DNA of 15,527 bases from an uncultured Megamonas sp. (GTDB lineage Bacteria; Bacillota; Negativicutes; Selenomonadales; Selenomonadaceae). The stretch lies in assembly GCA_900554895.1 (NCBI GenBank), contig USIX01000045.1:1-15527 (forward strand), in the 5' to 3' direction. Below are positions 6,963 through 14,016 of this stretch, one piece after another (position 1 is the stretch's first letter; each line of letters starts with the position of its first letter). The notes beneath the pieces were generated by a model. That model had not been told where the DNA came from, ran no database searches, and saw only the letters and a program-made list of their open reading frames with translations. Position numbers and translations under genes: made by a program.

Positions 6963-7029
6963 ATTATATCAATCTGTTTTTGTTAATTCTTGTTGTATTA
7001 TCACTAAAAATGGTACTATATTCACATTT
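6963..7029 (-). promoter_or_regulatory. Activator-dependent promoter of the fucK-fucU-fucP unit, near-copy of the fucI promoter
   Basis: On the minus strand the -10 is consensus TATAAT (6968-6963), while the sequence 17 bases upstream (AAGAAT) is a poor -35. GTGATAA (7004-6998) and GTGAATA (7025-7019) form a direct repeat with a 21-bp period, two helical turns, on the same face of DNA. The proximal copy ends 29 bases before the -10. The whole 67-bp block matches 9763-9829 at 57 positions. Direct repeats at this spacing suit an AraC-family dimer. The leader to the fucK ATG is about 50 bases. Confidence 0.75.
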
Positions 7030-7060
7030 AAAAAATAATTAGAATTTTTATTATTAATAT

Positions 7061-7100
7061 AAAAAAAGGCAGTGAAAAGCCGTTAAACTTTTTCACTGCC
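7061..7100 (-). terminator. Intrinsic terminator of the fucI-fucA unit
   Basis: On the minus strand GGCAGTGAAAA (7100-7090) pairs perfectly with TTTTCACTGCC (7078-7068), with an 11-base loop, followed by seven Ts (7067-7061). It lies just after the fucA stop and separates the two fuc units. Confidence 0.85.
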
Positions 7101-7115
7101 AAAATTAAGAGTATA

Positions 7116-7799
7116 TTAATCTTCCTGATAGTGCTTATAACCCGGATGTCTGCCTTTTACGCCGTAGTAATTGCGCAGATTGATAAGTTTATCAATATTT
7201 TCACGGGAAATTTCCTTTGGACCGCCCAGTAAATACGCATTTAAATTAATTTTAGCGAACAACTCAAGCGTTTCCATTTTATAATAAGCTTCTACCAGAT
7301 TGGAACCCATTGTCAATGCTCCGTGATTTTCTAAAAGCACAGCATCGTGTTCCTGAATATAAGGGGCAATTGCTTCCGGTACTTCATATGTAGAAGGAGT
7401 ACCGTACGGAGTAATCGGAATGGAGCCGAGCGATACGACCGTTTCAATCATATCGTATCTGTCAAGCGGCACATGAGCCACAGCAAAACCCGTAGCTGTA
7501 GGCGGGTGAGCGTGAAGTACGGCACCTACATCTTCACGGTCGGCATAGCAGCGCAGGTGCATTTTTATTTCCGAAGACGGACGATATCCTTCGTTCGCTT
7601 CCAGAATTTCACCTTCTGCGTTGATATGCACCAGTTTTTCCGGTGTAATGAAACTTTTGCTGATACCGGTCGGCGTAGCCAAAAATGTGCCGTCTTCCAA
7701 TTTTACAGTAATATTGCCGTCATTTGCCGCTACCCAGCCGAGCTGCCACATTTTATGGCAGATGTCGCAAATCTGTTCTTTTATTTCTTCATAAGCCAT
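7116..7799 (-). CDS. fucA: L-fuculose-1-phosphate aldolase (class II, zinc-dependent)
   Basis: The enzyme cleaves L-fuculose 1-phosphate to dihydroxyacetone phosphate and L-lactaldehyde. I start it at ATG 7799-7797, about 10 bases after GGAGGA; an upstream in-frame ATG at 7847 has no ribosome binding site and overlaps the intercistronic hairpin. The 227-residue product is close to the 215 of E. coli FucA. It shows the family substrate loop AANDGNITVKL (residues 24-34), then E77 in RPSSEIKMH, H96 and H98 in VLHAHPP, and H159 in LLENHGALTMG. These match the E. coli residues Glu73, His92, His94 and His155 with a constant offset of four, so the zinc site is complete. RhaD and ribulose-5-phosphate epimerases share the fold. 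The context selects FucA. Confidence 0.9.
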   Translation of the reverse strand: MAYEEIKEQICDICHKMWQLGWVAANDGNITVKLEDGTFLATPTGISKSFITPEKLVHINAEGEILEANEGYRPSSEIKMHLRCYADREDVGAVLHAHPPTATGFAVAHVPLDRYDMIETVVSLGSIPITPYGTPSTYEVPEAIAPYIQEHDAVLLENHGALTMGSNLVEAYYKMETLELFAKINLNAYLLGGPKEISRENIDKLINLRNYYGVKGRHPGYKHYQED

Positions 7800-7838
7800 T
7801 AATTTTTCATCCTCCAAGATTTTATCGGTATTTTTAAT

Positions 7839-7872
7839 GTGCGGCAATACTTGATACGAAGCATTACCGCAC
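7839..7872 (-). promoter_or_regulatory. Intercistronic hairpin between fucI and fucA
   Basis: On the minus strand GTGCGGTAATGCTT and AAGTATTGCCGCAC form a 14-bp stem containing two G-U pairs, with a 6-base loop. It starts about 9 bases after the fucI stop and is followed by ATTAAAAATA, not by a T-run. It is therefore more likely an mRNA-processing or stability element, or a partial attenuator, than a terminator. Confidence 0.6.
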
Positions 7873-7881
7873 TGATTTTAA

Positions 7882-9675
7882 TTATTTATATAACGGTCCG
7901 TAGTTTTTGCAGGCTCTGAAATCCTGACCTTCTTTATCCATACCAAAAGCGTTCCAAGCAGCCGGACGGAAAATCTTGTCTTCCGGCACGTTGTGCATGC
8001 AAACAGGAATTCTGAGCATGGAGCATAAAGTGATTAAGTCGGCACCGATATGACCGTAGCTGATAGCACCGTGATTTGCACCCCAGTTGTTCATAACGTC
8101 ATAAGCGGATTTGAAAGCACCTTCACCTGTCAGACGAGGAGCAAACCATGTGCAAGGCCAAGTATAGTCCGTACGTTTCCAAAGTTTATCGGAAACTTCT
8201 TCCGGCAGTTTTACTGTCCAGCCTTCTGCAATCTGAAGCACAGGTCCTAAACCTTTTACAAGATTTAAACGAACCATAGTAACAGGCATTTCACTATTTG
8301 TCAGGAAACGGGAACTAAATCCGCCGCCTCTGAAATATCCGTTATCGGCAGGGCACCACTGTGTTGCATCAAGACATGCTTTCTGGTCTTTTTCCATCAT
8401 TTCCCAGAACGGTTTGATAACACCGTTGCCGTTTTCGTCTTTTGCTTCGCCGCAGGCATCAATGCAGGCAGCACCGGAATTGATTAAATGAATGAAGCCT
8501 TTAGACTCTTTCGCAACGCCTTCCAATTCATAACCTGTTGCTTTTTTTACTGCTTCCGGGCTCCAATAAGTTCTTACATCGGCAAAAATCTGTGCCGTGT
8601 TGGTCAAAAGTTTACCGAACAACATACCAACACCGTTCAAAGTATCATTTTCCGTTGCCAGAATATACGGTTCTCTTGCGCCGTTCCAGTCGAATGAAGA
8701 ATTCATCATTGCTTCCGGGAAGTCGCAGTTCGGATAAAAGTCCGTCCACTGTCTTTGACCCTGGAAACCGCCGGCTATAGCGTTATGACCTACTTTTTCT
8801 TCTTCACAGCCTTCAGGCAGATTTTGATTTCCGTTGTAAAGGTCTTTTATAATGCACATCATTTTTACAACGAATTCCCATGCTTCTTCTTTTTCAGCGT
8901 CGGATTTGCGGCAGAAATCAGGATTTTTGTCGAAACCTTCCTTGCAGTTTTCTTTTGTCCATTTCAATGCTTTTTCAAATTCCGCATGGTCATAAATGCC
9001 TTCTGTCATACGGCGGATAATTTCAACTTCATCAACGGATTCAACACGCATGCCGAGATATTCTTCAAAAAATTCCGGATTAATAATGGAACCGGCAATA
9101 CCCATAGTGATAGAACCGATTTGCAGATAGGATTTTCCTCTCATTGTAGCTACTGCCACAGCCGCACGACCGAAACGGAGCAGTTTTTCCTGTACATCTT
9201 CCGGAATTTCAGTTTCATCCGCATCCTGTACGTCATGGCCGTAAATTCCGAAAGCAGGCAATCCTTTTTGCGCATGACTTGCCAGAACGGAAGCGAGATA
9301 AACCGCACCTGGGCGTTCCGTACCGTTGAAACCCCATACGCCTTTAATCGTTTTCGGGTCCATATCCATTGTTTCAGAACCGTAGCACCAGCAAGGAGTT
9401 ACTGTTAAAGTGATATCTACGCCTTCTTTTTTGAACTTTTCAGCGCAAGCGGCAGCTTCCGCTACACGGCCAATAGTTGTATCTGCGATTACAACTTTTA
9501 CCGGTTCACCATTGGAATATTTGAGATTTTCCGTAAACAATTTAGCAGCGGCTTTTGCCATGCCCATTGTCTGCTCTTCCAGGGACTCTCTTACTTTTAA
9601 AACGCCTCTGCGTCCGTCAATCGTCGGACGGATACCGATTACAGGATAATCGCCGATTAATCTGTTTGTTGCCAT
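7882..9675 (-). CDS. fucI: L-fucose isomerase (Mn2+-dependent aldose-ketose isomerase)
   Basis: The enzyme converts L-fucose to L-fuculose. The 597-residue length compares with 591 for E. coli FucI. The N-terminal stretch [20 protein letters not shown] is diagnostic. The metal and catalytic residues are all present: E342 in [12 protein letters not shown]366 in FADVRTYW, and H535 in [17 protein letters not shown]. They correspond to Glu337, Asp361 and His528 in E. coli, and the C-terminus [15 protein letters not shown] is also conserved. The ATG follows AGGAGGA by 8 bases. It is the first gene of the fucI-fucA unit, under the AraC-type promoter block at 9763-9829. D-arabinose is a known side substrate of this family, but L-fucose is expected here. 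Confidence 0.95.
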   Translation of the reverse strand: MATNRLIGDYPVIGIRPTIDGRRGVLKVRESLEEQTMGMAKAAAKLFTENLKYSNGEPVKVVIADTTIGRVAEAAACAEKFKKEGVDITLTVTPCWCYGSETMDMDPKTIKGVWGFNGTERPGAVYLASVLASHAQKGLPAFGIYGHDVQDADETEIPEDVQEKLLRFGRAAVAVATMRGKSYLQIGSITMGIAGSIINPEFFEEYLGMRVESVDEVEIIRRMTEGIYDHAEFEKALKWTKENCKEGFDKNPDFCRKSDAEKEEAWEFVVKMMCIIKDLYNGNQNLPEGCEEEKVGHNAIAGGFQGQRQWTDFYPNCDFPEAMMNSSFDWNGAREPYILATENDTLNGVGMLFGKLLTNTAQIFADVRTYWSPEAVKKATGYELEGVAKESKGFIHLINSGAACIDACGEAKDENGNGVIKPFWEMMEKDQKACLDATQWCPADNGYFRGGGFSSRFLTNSEMPVTMVRLNLVKGLGPVLQIAEGWTVKLPEEVSDKLWKRTDYTWPCTWFAPRLTGEGAFKSAYDVMNNWGANHGAISYGHIGADLITLCSMLRIPVCMHNVPEDKIFRPAAWNAFGMDKEGQDFRACKNYGPLYK

Positions 9676-9762
9676 TTCAAATTCCTCCTAAAAATATCTG
9701 TTAAATTATTGTTTTTTGTTGTATACTTTAGATGTTTACTTTGTGCTTCATTTGATGATTAA

Positions 9763-9829
9763 ATTATAACAATCTTAATTTTTTAATTCTTGTTGTATTA
9801 TCACCAAAAATATGACGATATTCACATTT
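9763..9829 (-). promoter_or_regulatory. Activator-dependent promoter of fucI-fucA
   Basis: On the minus strand the -10 TATAAT (9768-9763) has no good -35. GTGATAA (9804-9798) and GTGAATA (9825-9819) repeat with a 21-bp period, and the proximal copy ends 29 bases before the -10, exactly as in the fucK promoter 2800 bp away. GTGATAATACAACAAG and its flanks are identical in both. The leader to the fucI ATG is about 80 bases. Confidence 0.75.
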
Positions 9830-9856
9830 TACAAATTGTAGTAAAATTTATATTTT
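9828..9856 (+). promoter_or_regulatory. Candidate promoter of the AraC-family regulator gene
   Basis: TTTACA (9828-9833, five of six) and TATTTT (9851-9856, four of six) are 17 bases apart. The -35 abuts the distal GTGA site of the divergent fucI promoter, so the activator could affect its own transcription. Confidence 0.4.
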
Positions 9857-9861
9857 TACTA
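9839..9861. repeat. Inverted repeat over the regulator -10 region
   Basis: TAGTAAAA (9839-9846) is exactly complementary to TTTTACTA (9854-9861) around a 7-base centre. It covers the proposed -10 of the AraC gene and could be an autoregulatory site or a leader hairpin. Confidence 0.35.
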
Positions 9862-9911
9862 ACCTAATGTCTACTTTAAATTTATATATTTTTTTGAGGG
9901 AGTGTCATCAA

Positions 9912-10790
9912 ATGAAACAAACATCCTATAATGAACAAAGAGAACGGGGCAATTTCTCTTTTCCGGTGGAATATCACTATGTGACAAATCATCATCCGCG
10001 CTACAACATGCCGTATCACTGGCATATACAATATGAAATAATCCGTGTGCTTCAGGGAAAAATCATAATTACGATTGATGAAAATGAATATTCGGCGGAG
10101 CAGGGCGATTTTCTGTTTGTTCCGGACGGAGCTGTTCACGGCGGTAAAGCCTTTTTAGAAAACACAATTTATGAATGTATGGTTTTTGATAAACGATTAT
10201 TTGAAACGGATATCGGCGAAAGCGGTATGCTACAAAAATTTTTCGACCACCAAATCGTAATAAACAGTCATTACACTAACGACAACGTAGGTTTAAAAGA
10301 AATAGTCTGGATGATGTTCAGAACATTGAAAAATAAATATGAAGGTTTTGAATATATCGTTAAAGGAGCTCTACTTGCTTTTTTCGGACTCGTTTTAAAA
10401 AATAAATTGTATACTGTATCTTTAACAAATTTTATTAATAACAATCAGCGCAATATCTATAAATTGAAAAAAGTCTTCCACTTAATCGAAACATCATATA
10501 ATCAGCCATTGACACTAGAGGAGCTGGCTTCTACTGCCGATTTGTCCCCTAAATATTTCTGTCGTTTTTTCCAGAATATGACGAACAAATCGCCGATTTC
10601 GTATTTAAATTATTACCGCATTGAATGTGCCTGTACAAAACTGATAAACGATAATGAAGCTTCTATAACAGATATTGCTTATGATTGCGGATTTAACGAT
10701 TTGTCATATTTCATAAAAACTTTCCGTAAATACAAAGGTACTACGCCAAATAAATATCTCAAAAATTATCAGCAGATGACAAAAAAATAA
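9912..10790 (+). CDS. AraC-family transcriptional regulator, probable activator of the fuc genes
   Basis: I start it at ATG 9912 because GAGGGAG lies 9 bases upstream; an in-frame ATG at 9867 has no ribosome binding site. The 292-residue protein has an N-terminal cupin-like sensor domain. It includes the H36-W-H38 segment, the QGKIIITIDENEYSAEQGDF strand pair and PDGAVHGG, typical of the AraC ligand-binding barrel. The C-terminal double helix-turn-helix covers about residues 195-288: LTLEELASTADLSPKYFCRF, then ITDIAYDCGFNDLSYFIKTF, then GTTPNKY. It is transcribed away from fucI and faces the direct-repeat promoter block, which strongly suggests it activates both fuc units. The inducer is probably L-fucose, L-fuculose or its phosphate, by inference. 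It resembles RhaS/RhaR-type regulators in layout. E. coli uses the unrelated DeoR-type FucR. Confidence 0.88.
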   Translation: MKQTSYNEQRERGNFSFPVEYHYVTNHHPRYNMPYHWHIQYEIIRVLQGKIIITIDENEYSAEQGDFLFVPDGAVHGGKAFLENTIYECMVFDKRLFETDIGESGMLQKFFDHQIVINSHYTNDNVGLKEIVWMMFRTLKNKYEGFEYIVKGALLAFFGLVLKNKLYTVSLTNFINNNQRNIYKLKKVFHLIETSYNQPLTLEELASTADLSPKYFCRFFQNMTNKSPISYLNYYRIECACTKLINDNEASITDIAYDCGFNDLSYFIKTFRKYKGTTPNKYLKNYQQMTKK

Positions 10791-10797
10791 TTTGCAC

Positions 10798-10834
10798 AAA
10801 AAAGCCACTATGAAAAACTCACAGTGGCTTTTTT
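10798..10834. terminator. Bidirectional terminator between the AraC gene and the radical SAM operon
   Basis: AGCCACT (10803-10809) pairs with AGTGGCT (10823-10829), flanked by a run of As on the left and a run of Ts on the right. Both converging transcripts therefore end in a hairpin plus U-run. Confidence 0.8.
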
Positions 10835-11782
10835 CTATTTTAAAAATTTCTGCACGGCACTGCCGTTTAAGTAATTACACAATCTACCCTGATAACGGTT
10901 ATTATCCTGCATGAATTTGACGATTTCATCGCGAATTTTCCACCAACCGGTCTGCCAGTTGCTAAACAGCGTATTTTCCGCCGGTGCTCTGCCGATTAAG
11001 CGTTGAAGGACAATGTCAGGCGACAGATTTTCAAGAAAGTCGACTACACGCTGTTTATAATGCTCGCAGGAAATTATTTCAAATTCACCGTTTTGATACT
11101 GTTCTGCCATCTTCGTATTTTTGACAATATACAAAGCGTGCAGTTTCACCTGGTCGACGCCGAGTGCAGAAATCACTCTTGCCGTTTCGATTAAGTCCTT
11201 ATCCTCATCCCACGGCAAATCCAATATCACGTGCGTACAGCATAAAAGTCCGTATTTTTTTATGCGCAGTACGGCATCGATATATTCCGCCAGACCGTGA
11301 CCGCGGTTGATTTTTTCCAGCGTTTTGTAATTAATCGTCTGAAGGCCCAGTTCCACACATATATCTATCTTTTTTTCTGCGGCAATCCGTGCCAGAATTT
11401 CCAGATATACATCATTGACGCAGTCGGGACGCGTTGCAATATACACTGCCACTATATCATCACATTGACAGGCTTCACGCACATAACTTTCTAATTGTTC
11501 GGGCGGCATATACGTATTGCTGAAATTCTGAAAGTACGGTATGAATTTTTTTGCTTTATATTTGGGCACGATATGTTCCTTGTTCATGCGTATCTGCTGT
11601 GTTACGGAAAGTTCCGGCGGCAGATTTTCATATCCCGCTCCGATACTGCCGCAAAATGTACAGCCGAACCTGCCGCATGAGCCGTCGCGGTTCGGACACG
11701 TCAGCGGCAGTCCGATAGGCAGTTTATAGACTTTCTCGCCGTAACGCTGTTTCAAATAATCGGAAAAAGCATAGTATATCAT
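10835..11782 (-). CDS. TIGR01212/YhcC-family radical SAM protein
   Basis: The 315-residue protein belongs to the radical SAM family of E. coli YhcC, whose reaction is not established to my knowledge. The iron-sulfur motif is TCPNRDGSCGRFGCTFC, with C29, C41 and C44 in the CX11CX2C spacing of this family; C36 is an additional cysteine. Further family markers are YFQNFSNTY, IATRPDCV, VELGLQTIN, HVILDLPWD and VKLHALYIVKNT. The C-terminal region carries the RLIGRAP motif. Its ATG overlaps the stop of the upstream radical SAM gene as ATGA, and AGGGAG lies 9 bases ahead, so translation is coupled. The shared terminator at 10798-10834 follows at once. Confidence 0.88.
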   Translation of the reverse strand: MIYYAFSDYLKQRYGEKVYKLPIGLPLTCPNRDGSCGRFGCTFCGSIGAGYENLPPELSVTQQIRMNKEHIVPKYKAKKFIPYFQNFSNTYMPPEQLESYVREACQCDDIVAVYIATRPDCVNDVYLEILARIAAEKKIDICVELGLQTINYKTLEKINRGHGLAEYIDAVLRIKKYGLLCCTHVILDLPWDEDKDLIETARVISALGVDQVKLHALYIVKNTKMAEQYQNGEFEIISCEHYKQRVVDFLENLSPDIVLQRLIGRAPAENTLFSNWQTGWWKIRDEIVKFMQDNNRYQGRLCNYLNGSAVQKFLK

Positions 11783-13524
11783 ATAAGTATATCTCCCTGC
11801 TGTATCTGCTGATAGGAAACTTCACCGTTTTCATAAGCGAAAAGCATGGCATTAGTCCGTTTTTCAACTTTATTCTGCAATGCCTTCACCATATCATAGG
11901 CAAAAATTTCCAATGTAAATTTCTTCTTCAAATCACGCCATGACTTAAACTGATAATTTTTAATGTATTTTTGTGCCTGCTCGCTCATATAAAAATCATC
12001 GGCAGTCTGTTTTGCCATATCCCGCCACGGCAGAAACTCCGGACGAAACTTGCCGCTGTCGCTTAAAAGTGCGTCAAATTTCAACATATCCCAGATAAAA
12101 TCCTTACATGCGAATTTATCATTAACTTTGATGAAATCCGCCAGAAATTTATACAGATTTTTCGGCGCGTGCGGTGCAAGATGAAGTTTCTCTTTCTTCC
12201 AGTAAGTCGTAAAATCGGCAAAAAATCCGTAAGCATTCTGCCCGTACAAACTGATTAAATGCGTTATCGTATGGCGGAACCTGCCTGCATTGTAATACAT
12301 TTCAACGATATCGACAAAAATCTGCAAAAAGCGCATTGTCTTATAATCCATATACTTGTTGCTGATGACCTGATACGGAGCCTGCGGCATATACACATAA
12401 CCGTGTTCTTCAACTAAATCGTTCATCGCCGCACCCTTTAAAAGTTTCAAAAATCCTACCTGCAGCATATCGGCCTGCAACAAATACACATCGTTGAACG
12501 ATTTGGCAAATGAATTCAAATCTTCGTACGGCAGCCCGATAATCAAATCCACATGCAGATGAATATTGCCGTAAGCCATGATGGATTTTATATTGTCCGT
12601 CATTTCCTGCCACGGATTGGCACGGCTTATCTGACCGAGTGTCTTTAAATTTGTCGACTGAATACCGATTTCAAACTGAATTCGTCCTTTCGGCATATTT
12701 TTTAAAACTTCTTTAATTTCCTCATCAATATGGTGAGCGACAATTTCAAAATGAAAATTCGTCCGGCAGTCCTGCTCGGCAATAAATTTTAAAATCGGCA
12801 AGTAATGCGTCTTATCCGCATTAAAAGTTCTGTCTACGAATTTTACCTGGCGCACATCATGGTCGATAAAAAATTTCAGCTCGGCAAAAACCTTATCAAG
12901 CGAACGATAGCGCACCCCTTTAGTAGCGCATGACAGACAATATTTGCATGAATACGGACAGCCGCGCGAACTTTCATAGTAAATTATTCTGTCCTTGAGA
13001 TTTTCCACATCCTCCGCATCATACGGAAAAGCGATACTGTCCAAATCGTCTACCGTAACGGCAGCACTTTCCTCTATTGTATTATCTGCGTTTCTTTTCG
13101 CCACTCCTTTTATATTTATCCGCTCATTGTCTTTTCCTTCGATAAGCAGTTTCACTAAAGCATGAAACGCCTCCTCGCCTTCGCCACAGACTACATAGTT
13201 CACCATAGGAAACGACTGCATAAAAGCCTTCGTGTCATATGATACCTCAGGACCGCCGCAGACGATTTTACACTCGGGACAAAGACGATGTACCAGCGGC
13301 AGAAGCTGCTTCACCAGTTCAATATTCCAGATATAGCACGATATCGCCAAAATATCCGGCTCTTCATCAAAAATCTGATTGGCGATATCAATCAAATGAT
13401 TGTTGATTGATACTTCCAGTATTTTCATATCGCAATCCAAATCACTGCAGTTTTTATATAAATAGCGCACGGCAAGCGATGAATGAATGTACTTAGCATT
13501 TACCGCCGTCAGTAAAACTTTCAC
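11779..13524 (-). CDS. B12-binding-domain radical SAM protein with DUF4080-type C-terminus
   Basis: The start is GTG 13524-13522, 7 bases after GGGAGG; an ATG ten codons earlier lies in an inverted repeat and has no ribosome binding site. The 581-residue product begins VKVLLTAVNAKYIHSSLAVRYL. It has an N-terminal B12-binding-like Rossmann region of about 1-130 (IVCGGPEVSYD, YVVCGEGE). A radical SAM core follows with SSRGCPYSCKYC, where C189, C193 and C196 form CX3CX2C. The C-terminal domain of about 200 residues is rich in aromatic and charged residues. No DxHxxG cobalamin histidine motif is visible, as in many such proteins. The substrate is unknown. The four-base overlap with the next radical SAM gene suggests they act in one process or are matured together. 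Confidence 0.85.
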   Translation of the reverse strand: MKVLLTAVNAKYIHSSLAVRYLYKNCSDLDCDMKILEVSINNHLIDIANQIFDEEPDILAISCYIWNIELVKQLLPLVHRLCPECKIVCGGPEVSYDTKAFMQSFPMVNYVVCGEGEEAFHALVKLLIEGKDNERINIKGVAKRNADNTIEESAAVTVDDLDSIAFPYDAEDVENLKDRIIYYESSRGCPYSCKYCLSCATKGVRYRSLDKVFAELKFFIDHDVRQVKFVDRTFNADKTHYLPILKFIAEQDCRTNFHFEIVAHHIDEEIKEVLKNMPKGRIQFEIGIQSTNLKTLGQISRANPWQEMTDNIKSIMAYGNIHLHVDLIIGLPYEDLNSFAKSFNDVYLLQADMLQVGFLKLLKGAAMNDLVEEHGYVYMPQAPYQVISNKYMDYKTMRFLQIFVDIVEMYYNAGRFRHTITHLISLYGQNAYGFFADFTTYWKKEKLHLAPHAPKNLYKFLADFIKVNDKFACKDFIWDMLKFDALLSDSGKFRPEFLPWRDMAKQTADDFYMSEQAQKYIKNYQFKSWRDLKKKFTLEIFAYDMVKALQNKVEKRTNAMLFAYENGEVSYQQIQQGDILI

Positions 13525-13547
13525 GAACAAACCTCCCAGTATTATAT

Positions 13548-13582
13548 TGTTCATTTTTCTTTGCTACCTGGAAAAATGAACA
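13548..13582. repeat. Perfect 12-bp inverted repeat in a divergent intergenic region
   Basis: TGTTCATTTTTC (13548-13559) is fully complementary to GAAAAATGAACA (13571-13582), with an 11-base centre. It lies about 11 bases upstream of the GGGAGG of the radical SAM gene and about 35 bases upstream of the plus-strand extended -10. It may be an operator or a leader hairpin; it lacks the U-run of a terminator. Confidence 0.6.
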
Positions 13583-13613
13583 GCAAATAGAAATAGCACA
13601 ATAATTGCATTAA

Positions 13614-13622
13614 TGATATAAT
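13614..13622 (+). promoter_or_regulatory. Extended -10 promoter for the ACT-domain and UPF0210 genes
   Basis: TG-A-TATAAT is a perfect extended -10. The -35 position (TAGCAC) is poor, as is usual for this promoter class. The leader to the ATG would be about 88 bases. Confidence 0.6.
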
Positions 13623-13716
13623 ATCAATGTTACATTAAATTTCGGCAATGTGTTTTCCTGCCGTAAATAATTTAAACTGTAACACATATTATCTTATATA
13701 TAAGGGGATTTGGCAA

Positions 13717-13986
13717 ATGAAACTTGTTGTAACAGTTGTAGGTAAAGACCGTGTCGGCATTATTGCTACGGTGAGCAGTGTTCTTGCAGAAAATAATGTA
13801 AACATCATCAGCATTAATCAGAATATCATGAACGGATTTTTTAACATGGTATTAATTGCTGAAATGAACGACAAAGATATCAAATTACAGGAACTGCAAA
13901 AAGTTCTCAAAGAAAAAGGTACTGAACTGAAAGTAGATATCAAAGTCCAGCACGAAGAAATTTTCAATGCTATGCACACTATTTAA
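13717..13986 (+). CDS. ACT-domain protein, UPF0237 family
   Basis: ATG 13717 is preceded by AAGGGG; upstream in-frame codons from 13648 have no ribosome binding site. The product has 89 residues, the usual UPF0237 length, and is a single ACT domain. MKLVVTVVGKDRVGIIATVS at the N-terminus has the amino-acid-binding loop glycine in GKDRVG. NVNIISINQNIMNGFFNMVL follows. ACT domains bind amino acids or other small ligands and usually dimerise. It lies 30 bases before the UPF0210 gene, and this pair is conserved in many Firmicutes and other bacteria. It probably senses a ligand for, or modulates, the downstream protein; the actual role is unknown. Confidence 0.9.
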   Translation: MKLVVTVVGKDRVGIIATVSSVLAENNVNIISINQNIMNGFFNMVLIAEMNDKDIKLQELQKVLKEKGTELKVDIKVQHEEIFNAMHTI

Positions 13987-14016
13987 GATAAAAAATTTTA
14001 ATTTGGAGGAACTTTC

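Noticed and set aside
7011..7029. CRP-type site (TGTGA) in the fucK promoter
   Set aside because: Only one TGTGA half is present; the inverted TCACA half is missing, and the direct GTGA repeat explains the sequence better.
7800..7847. Longer N-terminus of fucA
   Set aside because: The upstream ATG overlaps the intercistronic hairpin and lacks a ribosome binding site; the shorter form fits the family length.
8755..9408. 217-codon plus-strand open frame within fucI
   Set aside because: It is antisense to the well-conserved fucI coding sequence, rich in Phe/Ser as expected of a shadow frame, and has no recognisable domain.
9867..9911. Upstream start for the AraC-family gene
   Set aside because: The ATG at 9867 has no ribosome binding site, whereas ATG 9912 follows GAGGGAG at a normal distance.
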